From: UBA6244 sp965140775
Lineage (GTDB): Bacteria; Bacteroidota; Bacteroidia; Bacteroidales; F082
DNA length: 64,000 bases
NCBI GenBank assembly: GCA_965140775.1
Contig: OZ223471.1
Coordinates: forward strand, 2,790,001 to 2,854,000
Direction of reading: 5' to 3'
Within the stretch, counting starts at the first letter, position 1, and each line of letters starts with the position of its first letter. Below are positions 35,603 to 44,617 of this stretch, piece by piece. A model generated the notes under the pieces. That model worked only from the letters and a program-made list of their open reading frames with translations. It was not told where the DNA came from and made no database searches. The position numbers and the translations under genes are program-made.

Positions 35603-37984
35603 ATGGGACTTCCTTGCGTTCATTGTGGCGAAGATTGTGGAAATCATCCTGTTATGTGGGACGATAAACCCTTTTGTTGCCATGGATGCAGTACGGTTTA
35701 TCAGATTTTAAATCAAAACAAACTCGATAAATACTATCAGATTCAGCCCATGTCGGGCATCAAGGTAGAAAAGGTAGATACCGGAAACAAATATGCCTTT
35801 CTCGACCACGAAGAAATCATCGAAAAACTACTCACCTTCTCTGACGGAGGTATCCATGTGGTCAACCTGTTTATCCCCACCATCCACTGTGCTTCATGCA
35901 TTTGGCTGCTCGAAAACCTGCATACCCTCCACCCCGGCGTAATTCAGGCAACCGTCAATTTTCCGCGCAAGCAGGTAAGCATTACCTACAATGGTGCTGA
36001 AATAACACTCAGGGAGTTGGTGGAATTGCTGGCCTCCATTCATTATGTGCCCGAAATTACCCTCGACCAACTCGACAAAAAAGACGGAACCAAAAGCAAC
36101 CGGAGTATCCTCCTGAAAATAGGTATTGCAGGCTTCAGCTTCATGAATGTGATGTTGTACAATTTTCCGGAATATCTGCCCGGAGGCGATCAGTTGGGAA
36201 GTCTGTTTACGGGGTTTTTCGGGTTCATGAGTTTTGTGCTGGCCCTGCCGGTGGTTTTTTACAGTGCCAACGATTACTACCTGTCTGCTTATAAAGGACT
36301 CCGTCATAAAATCGTCAACATCGATGTGCCGATAACCCTGGGGATTTTCACCTTGTTTTTGCAGAGCACCTACGAAATTTTCACGGTCAGTGGCATTGGC
36401 TACATGGATTCACTTATCGGACTGGTATTTTTTCTGCTCATTGGCAAATGGTATCAAGGCAAAACCTATCAGGCGTTGTCGTTCGAGCGCGATTACAAAA
36501 GCTATTTTCCCGTGGCTGTTACGCTTGTCAGCGAAAGCGGCGAAAAAAGCATTCCCCTTAGCCAGTTAAAAAAAGGCGACCGTATTCTTATCAGAAACCA
36601 GGAACTGATACCTGCCGACGCAACGCTGATGAACGGAAAAGCCAATATCGACTACTCTTTCGTTACGGGAGAATCCATTCCCGTCCCCAAAAATACGGGC
36701 GACATGATATTTGCCGGAGGACGTCAAGCCGGCAGTTCCATCGAAGTGGAGGTGGTGAACGAAGTAGAACAGAGCTACCTGACCCAACTTTGGAATCAGG
36801 ACAAGGCAGGCACCCGCGAAGAAAGCAAGCTGGGAACCATGGTGGATAAGGTAAGTCAGTATTTTACCATCATCATTCTGGCCATTGCCGGAGGTGCAGG
36901 TGTATATTGGCTTTTCAACAACCCCTCGTTGGCTTTGTTCGCCTTTACTTCGGTACTGATCATTGCATGCCCCTGCGCCCTGGCCCTCACTGTTCCCTTT
37001 ACCTTTGGCAGCACCATGCGCGTGTTCGGACGGGCCGGCTTTTACATAAAAAACACCGAGGTGATTGAAAACCTGCGTAAAATAGATACCATCGTGTTCG
37101 ACAAAACAGGCACCATCACCCTGAGTAAAAGCATGAATATCAAGTTTGTGGGCGATGAACTAACGAAGGAGCAATTGCTGATGATCAAGTCGTTGGCTGC
37201 CCATTCGAGTCATCCATTGAGCACCTCCATCAAGGAGAGCATTGCCGGTGACAGCAAATATGAGGTAGAAGATTATCGCGAACTGCCCTCATTGGGGATT
37301 AGTGGCGTGGTGAACAACGTGAGGATCAACCTGGGTTCCAAAAAATTCGTAACGGGAAAGGACGACACCGAAGTGCAAACGAGTAACGTATATTGCTACG
37401 TCGACAACCGCGTGGTTGGCTACTTTAGTATTGCCAACACCTATCGCCCGGGGCTCGGGCAGGTGATATCGGAACTCAGACAAAACCATGAACTATACCT
37501 GCTTTCGGGTGATAACGAAAGTGAACAGGCAAATCTGGCACCCATTTTTGGAGATGAAAACCATCTGTTTTTCAACCAAAGTCCCAAAGACAAAATGGAT
37601 TTCATTAAAAAACTGAAAAAGAACGGGAAACGTGTGCTCATGATTGGCGACGGACTAAACGATGCCGGAGCGTTAATGGAAAGTCATGTGGGTTTGACCA
37701 TTGCCGACGACATATATAGCTTTTCACCGGCATGTGATGGCATTATTGAATCAGGCAAATTTGACCAGTTGCCCGCATTTTTCAGGTTCACCAACAAGGC
37801 CATGAACGTGGTAATCATCAGTTTTGTGATCTCATTTCTTTACAACCTCATCGGACTCTATTTCGCCGTTCAGGGCTCCATGTCGCCCATCATTGCTGCC
37901 ATCCTGATGCCCATCAGCTCTGTGAGCGTGGTAGCCTTCGCCACCTTTTCCATCAATTGGCTTTCAACAAAAAGTCATCTTTAA
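35603..37984 (+). CDS. ccoI: Copper-transporting P-type ATPase for cbb3 oxidase assembly (CcoI/FixI)
   Basis: A 793-residue protein; the ATG at 35603, not the earlier frame opening at 35555, gives the family N-terminus. An N-terminal cysteine cluster (CVHCGEDC, FCCHGC) of the metal-binding domain that marks FixI-type ATPases comes first, then a heavy-metal domain with CASC at 96-99. The ATPase core has TGES, CPCALAL (C456-P-C458), DKTGT with the phosphorylated aspartate at 500, the SSHPLS motif and GDGLNDAGAL. It has about eight membrane segments. It pumps copper out of the cytoplasm to supply the binuclear centre of cbb3 oxidase. It is followed by ccoS and ccoNO after 123 bp. Confidence 0.95.
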   Translation: MGLPCVHCGEDCGNHPVMWDDKPFCCHGCSTVYQILNQNKLDKYYQIQPMSGIKVEKVDTGNKYAFLDHEEIIEKLLTFSDGGIHVVNLFIPTIHCASCIWLLENLHTLHPGVIQATVNFPRKQVSITYNGAEITLRELVELLASIHYVPEITLDQLDKKDGTKSNRSILLKIGIAGFSFMNVMLYNFPEYLPGGDQLGSLFTGFFGFMSFVLALPVVFYSANDYYLSAYKGLRHKIVNIDVPITLGIFTLFLQSTYEIFTVSGIGYMDSLIGLVFFLLIGKWYQGKTYQALSFERDYKSYFPVAVTLVSESGEKSIPLSQLKKGDRILIRNQELIPADATLMNGKANIDYSFVTGESIPVPKNTGDMIFAGGRQAGSSIEVEVVNEVEQSYLTQLWNQDKAGTREESKLGTMVDKVSQYFTIIILAIAGGAGVYWLFNNPSLALFAFTSVLIIACPCALALTVPFTFGSTMRVFGRAGFYIKNTEVIENLRKIDTIVFDKTGTITLSKSMNIKFVGDELTKEQLLMIKSLAAHSSHPLSTSIKESIAGDSKYEVEDYRELPSLGISGVVNNVRINLGSKKFVTGKDDTEVQTSNVYCYVDNRVVGYFSIANTYRPGLGQVISELRQNHELYLLSGDNESEQANLAPIFGDENHLFFNQSPKDKMDFIKKLKKNGKRVLMIGDGLNDAGALMESHVGLTIADDIYSFSPACDGIIESGKFDQLPAFFRFTNKAMNVVIISFVISFLYNLIGLYFAVQGSMSPIIAAILMPISSVSVVAFATFSINWLSTKSHL

Positions 37985-38044
37985 TTGCTTATCTGTTTGC
38001 TTCTTAATCAGTTATTTATAATTGTTTTAAATAACAATAACTCA

Positions 38045-38073
38045 TTGGAATTACCAAATTTTTTATAATTTTG
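38045..38073 (+). promoter_or_regulatory. Promoter upstream of ccoS-ccoNO
   Basis: TTG at 38045-38047 and TAATTTTG at 38066-38073 (exact TAnnTTTG) are 18 bp apart, close to the Bacteroidota -33/-7 spacing. The -7 element lies inside a perfect inverted repeat, TTATAATT-TTG-AATTATAA (38063-38081), which could be an operator. Another inverted repeat, ATTGTT/AACAAT, lies at 38021-38038. No FNR-like box was seen. Confidence 0.55.
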
Positions 38074-38107
38074 AATTATAATTGTAATTAGGAACTTGAA
38101 TACTTAA

Positions 38108-38335
38108 ATGTCCGTAATCATTCTTTTAGTCATTGCCGGAATTGTGGTCGCAGGCGGGTTTTTACTCGTATTTATCTGGGCTGTACGCAACGGTCAGTAC
38201 GATGATTTGTATTCGCCGAGTGTCCGCATATTATTTGACGAACCTAACCCCGATATTGCCACCGAAACTTCACCTCAAGACAAACCAGAAATCACCAATA
38301 ATACTGAAATAAAATCAATTAACAAACCCGATTAG
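38108..38335 (+). CDS. ccoS: cbb3 oxidase assembly protein CcoS
   Basis: A 75-residue protein with one N-terminal membrane segment (VIILLVIAGIVVAGGFLLVFIW), followed by the conserved NGQYDDLYSPSVRILFDE block of CcoS and a variable polar tail. CcoS is needed for cofactor insertion in cbb3 oxidase. Its stop lies 4 bp before the ccoNO start. Confidence 0.93.
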   Translation: MSVIILLVIAGIVVAGGFLLVFIWAVRNGQYDDLYSPSVRILFDEPNPDIATETSPQDKPEITNNTEIKSINKPD

Positions 38336-38339
38336 GCTT

Positions 38340-40460
38340 ATGGAGCTTCAAAAATTTACTTATGACAACAGGTTGAGCAACATGTTTTTATGGGCCACCG
38401 TCCTTTGGGGGGTGGTTGGCATGTTGGTTGGTCTCACCGCAGCATTTGAGCTGATTTTCCCTCACATGAGCGGAAACATTTCCTGGTTGGTATTCAGCCG
38501 CATCCGGCCGGTACACACCAATGCTGCCATCTTTGCCTTTGTTGGCAACGGCATTTTTACGGCCGTTTATTATTCCACTCCAAGGTTGTTAAAAACACCC
38601 ATGTACAGCAAATTGCTGGGCAACATTCACTTTTGGGGATGGCAGTTAATCATTGTACTGGCTGCACTTACGCTTCCTTTCGGATTTACCCAATCCAAAG
38701 AGTATGCTGAGTTAATTTGGCCCATCGACGTGTTGGTGGTATTGATTTGGGTAGTTTTCGGACTCAACCTGATCATGACCATGGTAAAACGTCGTGTAAA
38801 ACACATCTATGTTTCCATCTGGTTTTATATTGCCACCTGGGTAACCATTGCTGTGCTCTACATCACCAACAACCTGGCGCTTCCCGTGTCGTGGACCATG
38901 AGTTATCCCATTTACGCCGGTATTCAGGACGCACTGGTGCAATGGTGGTACGGACACAATGCCGTGGCATTCTTCCTCACCACACCGGTTTTGGGTATGA
39001 TGTATTATTTTGTTCCCAAGGCCTCCAACCGTCCCATTTACTCCTATAAGTTGTCCATCATTCACTTTTGGGCACTCATTTTCCTCTATATCTGGGCAGG
39101 CCCTCACCATTTGTTGTACTCGGCCCTTCCCGATTGGGCACAAGCACTTGGGGTTGTTTTCTCGGTTATGCTCATCGCACCATCGTGGGGCGGCATGATC
39201 AACGGATTGCTCACCCTGCGTGGCGCCTGGGACAAGGTACGCGAAGATCCCGTTTTGAAAATGCTGGTGGTGGCCGTTACCGCTTACGGTATGTCCACTT
39301 TCGAAGGCCCCATGCTTTCGCTGAAAAGCGTAAACGCACTCAGCCACTTTACCGACTGGACCATTGCCCACGTACACATCGGAACCCTTGGTTGGAATTC
39401 CATGATGAACTTCGGTATGATTTATTGGTTGGTTCCAAGGTTGTTTAAAACCAAACTGTGGTCGGTGAAACTCGCCAACGTACACTTCTGGATTGCCACC
39501 CTGGGCATGTTGTTTTTCTCCATTCCCTTGTATTTTGCCGGATTTACCCAGGCATTGATGTGGAAACAATTTACCGAAGAAGGTTTTCTGGCTTACCCCA
39601 ACTTCCTCGAAACCGTTACCCAAATTCTCCCCATGTATTACCTGAGGGCATTTGGCGGATCGCTGTATTTTATTGGTGCCCTGCTATTTGTGTTTAACGT
39701 GGTAAAAACCGCTCAAGCCGGAAGCTTCCTGCGATACGAAAGCGATGAAGCACCTGCAAAACATGAGTCCAAACACAAAGAAGGATTTCACAGAAGACTG
39801 GAAGGTCGTCCGCTGCAACTCACAGTATTTGCCTTGATCGTTATCCTGATTGGCGGTTTGATCGAAATCGTACCCATGTACCTGGTGAAATCGAACATAC
39901 CAACCATTTCAGCAGTAAAACCATATACCCCGCTTGAACTGACCGGACGCGACATCTACGTGAGAGAGGGCTGCTATTTGTGCCATTCGCAGATGATCAG
40001 ACCTTTCAGAAGTGAAACCGAACGCTATGGCGAATACACCAAAGCCGGCGAAACCGTTTATGACTTCCCCTTCCAGTTTGGATCGAAACGTACCGGACCG
40101 GATTTGTCGCGCGAAGGGGTGAAATCGCTACCCAATTACAAACCTGATTCGTGGCATTACAACCACATGCTGAACCCGCAGAAAGTGAGTCCTGAGTCCA
40201 TTATGCCCGCCTATCCATGGCTTGCAGAAAACGACATGGACATCGATATTGTTCCTGATAAAATCAATACCATGATCAAATTGGGAGTTCCGTATGCAGA
40301 TGGGTATGCCGATCAGGCTGTTGCCGACTTAAACGCCCAGGCCGAGCAAATTGCCGCCGGACTGAAAGCCAGTGGTATTGAAGTAGACAAAAACAAAGAA
40401 ATCATCGCTTTGATTGCCTACCTCCAACGACTTGGAACCGACGTTTATAAAAATAAGTAA
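38340..40460 (+). CDS. ccoNO: cbb3 cytochrome oxidase subunits I and II, fused (CcoNO)
   Basis: A 706-residue protein. The first 460 residues are CcoN with its membrane helices and histidine ligands (for example VHTNAAIFAFVGNG, WWYGHNAVAFFLTTPVLGM, HHLLYSALPDW and WTIAHVHIGTLGW). After a linker and one membrane segment (about 492-512) the rest is CcoO with one heme c, CYLCH at 545-549, and the QMIRPFRSETERYGEY block. Fusion of N and O is usual in Bacteroidota. It forms the catalytic and first electron-entry subunits of a high-affinity oxidase in the inner membrane. Confidence 0.95.
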   Translation: MELQKFTYDNRLSNMFLWATVLWGVVGMLVGLTAAFELIFPHMSGNISWLVFSRIRPVHTNAAIFAFVGNGIFTAVYYSTPRLLKTPMYSKLLGNIHFWGWQLIIVLAALTLPFGFTQSKEYAELIWPIDVLVVLIWVVFGLNLIMTMVKRRVKHIYVSIWFYIATWVTIAVLYITNNLALPVSWTMSYPIYAGIQDALVQWWYGHNAVAFFLTTPVLGMMYYFVPKASNRPIYSYKLSIIHFWALIFLYIWAGPHHLLYSALPDWAQALGVVFSVMLIAPSWGGMINGLLTLRGAWDKVREDPVLKMLVVAVTAYGMSTFEGPMLSLKSVNALSHFTDWTIAHVHIGTLGWNSMMNFGMIYWLVPRLFKTKLWSVKLANVHFWIATLGMLFFSIPLYFAGFTQALMWKQFTEEGFLAYPNFLETVTQILPMYYLRAFGGSLYFIGALLFVFNVVKTAQAGSFLRYESDEAPAKHESKHKEGFHRRLEGRPLQLTVFALIVILIGGLIEIVPMYLVKSNIPTISAVKPYTPLELTGRDIYVREGCYLCHSQMIRPFRSETERYGEYTKAGETVYDFPFQFGSKRTGPDLSREGVKSLPNYKPDSWHYNHMLNPQKVSPESIMPAYPWLAENDMDIDIVPDKINTMIKLGVPYADGYADQAVADLNAQAEQIAAGLKASGIEVDKNKEIIALIAYLQRLGTDVYKNK

Positions 40461-40485
40461 AGCTGAACTCTAATTGACTTAACAC

Positions 40486-40686
40486 ATGAAAATCGTCATT
40501 AACAGTCTGGAACGCATCGGTGGGGTAGAAATCTACCCCATCATTTCTCTCCTGATTTTCTTTGTATTTTTTGTACTGGTTACCTACCTGGTGATGCGCA
40601 CAAGCAAAGAAGAAATTGAAGAAATGAGCCAGCTTCCATTGGACCAACATGAAGATCATCAATCGGATTCACATTCAACTTTTTAA
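40486..40686 (+). CDS. ccoQ: CcoQ-like small cbb3 subunit
   Basis: A 66-residue protein with a single membrane segment (about 17-38: YPIISLLIFFVFFVLVTYLV) and a charged histidine-rich tail (DQHEDHQSDSHSTF). The position between ccoNO and ccoP and the plan fit CcoQ/FixQ, though small subunits of this kind diverge strongly. It follows ccoNO by 25 bp; ccoP starts 19 bp after its stop. Confidence 0.7.
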   Translation: MKIVINSLERIGGVEIYPIISLLIFFVFFVLVTYLVMRTSKEEIEEMSQLPLDQHEDHQSDSHSTF

Positions 40687-40705
40687 CTTAATACACTTAG
40701 CAACT

Positions 40706-41305
40706 ATGGCAACAGATCCCATAAAAAATAATCCCAACGAAGATTACGAAATTGACACCCTGACCAATGACCGGTTGATAAAAGACCACGAGTATGATGG
40801 CATCAGGGAACTCGACAACGACCTGCCACCCTGGTGGAAATGGCTCTTTTATATCACCATTGCTTTCGCCATTGTTTACCTGATCAGACTTTGGGTTTTC
40901 CATGCAGACGATCTGATACAAGGACGTGAGTATGAAATGGCTATGGCCGACGCACAAAAGGCGCTTCCCGAAAAAAACAACGCCACCTTCGAAATCAAAC
41001 TTCTGGACAATCCGGTAGCACTGGCCAAAGGACAAGAAACCTGGACTAAAATATGTGCTGCCTGTCATATGCCGGATGGTGGTGGATTGGTTGGACCCAA
41101 CATGACCGATAATTACTGGATTCACGGCAATACCATCGCCGACCTTTACCGCACCATCACCAATGGCGTGATTGAAAAAGGCATGATCCCCTATAAAGAT
41201 CAGCTTTCGGATGAAGCACGTTTGGAAGTGGCCAGTTTTATTCTGCTCAAACTTCAGGGAACCACACCTGCCAATCCCAAAGAACCACAAGGAGAAAAGT
41301 ACTAA
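40706..41305 (+). CDS. ccoP: cbb3 oxidase subunit III with one heme (CcoP)
   Basis: A 199-residue protein; the ATG at 40706 is chosen over an upstream frame that overlaps ccoQ. Residues 29-65 are the CcoP N-terminal domain (EYDGIRELDNDLPPWWKWLF, then one membrane segment). A single cytochrome c domain carries CAACH at 117-121 and a likely methionine ligand in the KGMIPYKDQLS stretch. Proteobacterial CcoP is usually about 300 residues with two hemes; this shorter form has one CxxCH. It delivers electrons from cytochrome c to CcoO. Confidence 0.9.
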   Translation: MATDPIKNNPNEDYEIDTLTNDRLIKDHEYDGIRELDNDLPPWWKWLFYITIAFAIVYLIRLWVFHADDLIQGREYEMAMADAQKALPEKNNATFEIKLLDNPVALAKGQETWTKICAACHMPDGGGLVGPNMTDNYWIHGNTIADLYRTITNGVIEKGMIPYKDQLSDEARLEVASFILLKLQGTTPANPKEPQGEKY

Positions 41306-41329
41306 CTTATTTTTCCTGATAAACTTATC

Positions 41330-41357
41330 GAAGCCGGAAGCTTTTTTCGGCTTCTTT
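41330..41357 (+). terminator. Possible intrinsic terminator after ccoP
   Basis: GAAGCCG (41330-41336) pairs with CGGCTTC (41348-41354) around an 11-base loop; only a short T tract follows. It lies in the 108-bp gap before ccoG. Confidence 0.6.
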
Positions 41358-41413
41358 AGTTTATATTTGGCTAACTATGTGCAATAAGTCATCTTTTTTA
41401 TAACATCATCCAC

Positions 41414-42835
41414 ATGACCAAAAAAACCAAAGCCCCCAAAGAATACTTCAGGGACAAGCTTACCACCGTTGACAATACAGGAAAACGGGTTTGGATATAT
41501 GCCAAAAAGGTAAAAGGTAAATATTACAAATCCAGAAACATCCTTGCGGCCATCTTGCTGATCATCTTCTATTCAGGTCCGTTTATCAAGGTAAATGGCG
41601 ACCCCATCATGCTATTCGACGTGTTGCAACGAAAATTCATCATCTTCGGCATCGCGTTTTGGCCACAGGACTTTCATCTGATCTTGCTGTTGGTGATTAC
41701 CACCATCGTGTTTATCGTTTTGTTCACGGTGATTTTCGGACGACTTTTCTGCGGATGGGTATGTCCGCAAACCATTTTTATGGAGTTCGTTTTCAGAAGA
41801 ATTGAATACCTCATCGAAGGAGATGCCGGAACCCAGCGCCGGAGGAACAACGGACCCCTTAATTTTGACAAAATCTGGAGAAAGACCCTTAAACACACGA
41901 TATTTTATGTAATCGCGGTGATCACGGCCAGCACCTTTTTGTCGTACATCATTGGCTTCGATCAGGTAGAACACTTCCTGTTCGACAATCCGTTGGCACA
42001 TCCGGGTAGCTTTTTAGGTCTGTTTATATTTGCTGGAGTATTCTACTTTATTTTCGCTTTCTTCCGCGAACAAGTATGCACCATTGCCTGTCCTTACGGA
42101 CGATTGCAAAGCGTACTCATTGACAAAAAAACCATCCTGGTGGCCTACGACTACAAACGTGGGGAACCTCGTGGCCCGATAAAACTTCAAAAGGATGAAA
42201 ATCTGGGAGATTGTATCGACTGCAACAGCTGTGTAGTTGTATGCCCCACAGGCATCGACATCCGAAACGGAACCCAAATGGAATGTATCAACTGTACCGC
42301 ATGTATGGACGCCTGCGATGCCATTATGGAGAAGGTTGACAAACCCAAGGGACTCATCCGGTACGATTCGGAAGAAGGCATCAGCACCGGCAAACGGTCC
42401 ATCTTCAACACCCGTTCGTTGGCCTATTCGGCAGTACTTACCCTGTTGCTTATTTTTGTGGCATCGTTGTTTATGTTCAGAGGCAGCTTTGAAGCAACCA
42501 TTTTACGCGCTCGCGGAAGCATGTATCAGGAATATGGTACCGACAGTCTGAGCAATATTTACAATTACAACCTGGTGAACAAAACCAGCGAAGTGTTGCA
42601 CATTCAATTTAAGATTGAGTCCGTTCCCGGAAGGATACAATATGTGGGCGACAATAAGCCGGTGGAGGTAGGCGAAGTAGGCAAAGGCACCTTTTTGATG
42701 ATACTACCCACCCAAGCACTCCATTCGTCGCAAACCAGCATCGTGATTGGCATGTACATGGACGGAAAACTTATCGACACCTATACCACTTCGTTTGTGG
42801 GACCCACTTCACTCGACACAAAAAATACACCATGA
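41414..42835 (+). CDS. ccoG: cbb3 oxidase accessory iron-sulfur protein CcoG
   Basis: A 473-residue protein of the CcoG/RdxA/FixG family. Several membrane segments lie in the first 230 residues, with two cysteine motifs (CGWVCPQTIFMEFVFRRIEY and CTIACPYGRLQSVL). A two-cluster ferredoxin follows (CIDCNSCVVVCPTGID from residue 267, then CINCTACMDACD). One more membrane segment and a C-terminal immunoglobulin-like domain complete the usual plan. CcoG is a cupric reductase for cbb3 assembly. Its stop overlaps the ccoH start by 4 bp (ATGA). Confidence 0.95.
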   Translation: MTKKTKAPKEYFRDKLTTVDNTGKRVWIYAKKVKGKYYKSRNILAAILLIIFYSGPFIKVNGDPIMLFDVLQRKFIIFGIAFWPQDFHLILLLVITTIVFIVLFTVIFGRLFCGWVCPQTIFMEFVFRRIEYLIEGDAGTQRRRNNGPLNFDKIWRKTLKHTIFYVIAVITASTFLSYIIGFDQVEHFLFDNPLAHPGSFLGLFIFAGVFYFIFAFFREQVCTIACPYGRLQSVLIDKKTILVAYDYKRGEPRGPIKLQKDENLGDCIDCNSCVVVCPTGIDIRNGTQMECINCTACMDACDAIMEKVDKPKGLIRYDSEEGISTGKRSIFNTRSLAYSAVLTLLLIFVASLFMFRGSFEATILRARGSMYQEYGTDSLSNIYNYNLVNKTSEVLHIQFKIESVPGRIQYVGDNKPVEVGEVGKGTFLMILPTQALHSSQTSIVIGMYMDGKLIDTYTTSFVGPTSLDTKNTP

Positions 42836-43272
42836 AAATAAAATGGAACTGGGGCACCAAACTGGCCCTTTGGATTACTGCTTTCATACTATTTATGCTG
42901 GGTTTGGTATTCCTGACCCTCATGAATGATGTAACCCTGGTAGAAAAAGATTATTATCCGAAAGGCCTTGATTACCAAACACGTATCAATGAAATGGAGA
43001 ATGCCAGGTTGGAGAATGCTACTTTCACAATAACACAAATGGACAATGAAATTGAAATAGCATTTCCCGATGTGAAAGCAGACAGTGGCCAAATCATTTT
43101 TTTCAGGCCCTCCGACAACAGCATGGATCGGGTGGTGAGCTTTGATGATTCCGACAACGGAATTAAACACCTGGATATCCATGATTTTCACAAAGGAAAA
43201 TACGTATTGAAAATCAGTTGGAAACATGGAGACAAAAAATATTATGTTGAACAAGTTGCGTTGATTAAATGA
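42832..43272 (+). CDS. ccoH: cbb3 oxidase assembly protein CcoH/FixH
   Basis: A 146-residue protein with one N-terminal membrane segment (about 9-30) and the FixH pattern just after it (NDVTLVEKDYYPKGLDYQTR). The rest is a small beta-rich periplasmic domain (KGKYVLKISWKHGDKKYYVE). It overlaps ccoG and the next gene by 4 bp each, so the three are probably translated in a coupled way. Confidence 0.9.
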   Translation: MKIKWNWGTKLALWITAFILFMLGLVFLTLMNDVTLVEKDYYPKGLDYQTRINEMENARLENATFTITQMDNEIEIAFPDVKADSGQIIFFRPSDNSMDRVVSFDDSDNGIKHLDIHDFHKGKYVLKISWKHGDKKYYVEQVALIK

Positions 43273-44027
43273 TGGAACAAATGTATTTTATGGCCTTGAT
43301 GACAGGGCTGGTGGGTAGTTTGCACTGTATTGGCATGTGTGGACCCATCGCGGTGGCCTTGCCCCTCGGACAAAGAAGTTTTGGGTATAAATTGTTGGGT
43401 AGCATCACCTACAATATCGGGCGTATTCTCACCTACGGAGTGTTGGGAGCAATTTTTGGACTACTTGGGCAGGGAATAGAAATGGCGGGATTGCAACAAT
43501 GGGCCTCCATACTCATCGGGGTGGTGATGATTCTTTCGGTGATAGCCCCTGCCCTATTCAAAGGAAAAATCAAGTTCGAACAGTTCTTCTTTGGGTTCGC
43601 GGGCAAGCTCATCGGAAAATTCAGACAGCTGTTTGCCATTAGTTCTTTGCCATCGCTATTCCTCATTGGTTTGCTCAATGGTTTGTTGCCTTGTGGTTTG
43701 GTTTATGTAGCCATAGCAGGAGCCATCAACACCAACGACATCGCCATGGGCGTTATCTACATGATTATCTTTGGGTTGGGAACCATTCCGGTAATGGCCA
43801 TCATCCCTATGTTGGGCAGTTTGATTGGCAAAAATATCAGAAAGCGGTTCAGTTATGCCCTTTCGATTTTCATTGTGATACTTGGAGTTATCTTCATCCT
43901 TCGCGGGTTGTCGTTGGGTATTCCCTATGTTAGTCCACCTAAAAAAATGCTCGTCCCACACGAAAAAATGATGAAGCCCGCCGGCGAACCCAAAAGCACT
44001 GTAAAAATGGGAGGCTGCTGTGGCTAA
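43269..44027 (+). CDS. Sulfite exporter TauE/SafE-like membrane protein of the cco cluster
   Basis: A 252-residue protein with about six membrane segments, a conserved C-x-G-M-C-G-P-I block near residue 22 (SLHCIGMCGPIAVALPLG) and LLNGLLPCGLVYVAIAGAI in the middle. The C-terminus ends in a GGCCG motif that could bind metal. The family is named for sulfite export, but members next to ccoGH are often thought to help metal or thiol supply for cbb3 assembly; copper handling is a fair guess from the cysteine and methionine content (inference). Confidence 0.8.
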   Translation: MMEQMYFMALMTGLVGSLHCIGMCGPIAVALPLGQRSFGYKLLGSITYNIGRILTYGVLGAIFGLLGQGIEMAGLQQWASILIGVVMILSVIAPALFKGKIKFEQFFFGFAGKLIGKFRQLFAISSLPSLFLIGLLNGLLPCGLVYVAIAGAINTNDIAMGVIYMIIFGLGTIPVMAIIPMLGSLIGKNIRKRFSYALSIFIVILGVIFILRGLSLGIPYVSPPKKMLVPHEKMMKPAGEPKSTVKMGGCCG

Positions 44028-44059
44028 ATGAAAAAAAACCTTAAAATTTTAAATTAGAA

Positions 44060-44090
44060 TTGATCTAAATAAATCCTTTTACTAACTTTG
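44060..44090 (+). promoter_or_regulatory. Promoter of the small cytochrome c gene
   Basis: TTG at 44060-44062 and TAACTTTG at 44083-44090 are 20 bp apart, the best -33/-7 pair in the window. The ATG is 26 bp further on. Confidence 0.7.
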
Positions 44091-44116
44091 CAAACTCAAA
44101 CCTTTAAAAGAAAAGA

Positions 44117-44539
44117 ATGAAAAAAATTGCCACTTTTATGATGCTGACTGCCATGATCGCCTTTATGGGAACCAGCTTTGCCAGCAACACCCCCGATGAC
44201 GATCCTGCTGATGCCAAATTTCCAAAAGGAGCAGCCATTTACAAAGCCAAATGCGTGGCTTGTCATCAAACAACAGGATTGGGAATTCCCAATGCATTTC
44301 CTCCACTCAAAGGTTCCGACTATTTATTTGCCGATAAAAAAAGAGCCGTACAACAGGTATTGAATGGTTCGCACCACGAAATTACAGTGAATGGTGCCGT
44401 ATATAATTTGCCCATGCCCTTTCAGGTTGATACACATCAAGACGCAGTTGACGTAATCAACTACGTGCTGAATGCATGGGGAAACAATGGCGGAACTGTG
44501 ACACTTGAAGAGGTAAAAGACATAAAAATAGTACGCTAG
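44117..44539 (+). CDS. Secreted monoheme cytochrome c
   Basis: A 140-residue protein with a signal peptide (MKKIATFMMLTAMIAFMGTS, cleavage near SFAS). One CVACH at 46-50 binds heme; the likely second ligand is the methionine in NLPMPFQVDTHQD. Class I cytochrome c, with the GLGIPNAFPPLKGSDYL block common in small periplasmic carriers. It has its own promoter and terminator, between the cbb3 and caa3 gene sets, and may carry electrons between complex III and either oxidase (inference). Confidence 0.88.
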   Translation: MKKIATFMMLTAMIAFMGTSFASNTPDDDPADAKFPKGAAIYKAKCVACHQTTGLGIPNAFPPLKGSDYLFADKKRAVQQVLNGSHHEITVNGAVYNLPMPFQVDTHQDAVDVINYVLNAWGNNGGTVTLEEVKDIKIVR

Positions 44540-44563
44540 TTACCTCAGCAAGCCAAAATATTT

Positions 44564-44599
44564 GCCGCTTTCTTTCGTACGAAAGAGGCGGCTTTTTTT
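44564..44599 (+). terminator. Strong intrinsic terminator after the cytochrome c gene
   Basis: GCCGC (44564-44568) with GCGGC (44588-44592) encloses a CTTTCGTACGAAAG inner stem; seven T follow at 44593-44599. Confidence 0.93.
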
Positions 44600-44617
44600 A
44601 TTTAAAACCAAGCCACT

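Noticed and set aside
38712..39623. A 303-codon minus-strand frame inside ccoNO
   Set aside because: It is the shadow of a strongly conserved plus-strand gene and is rich in H, N and G as such shadows often are.
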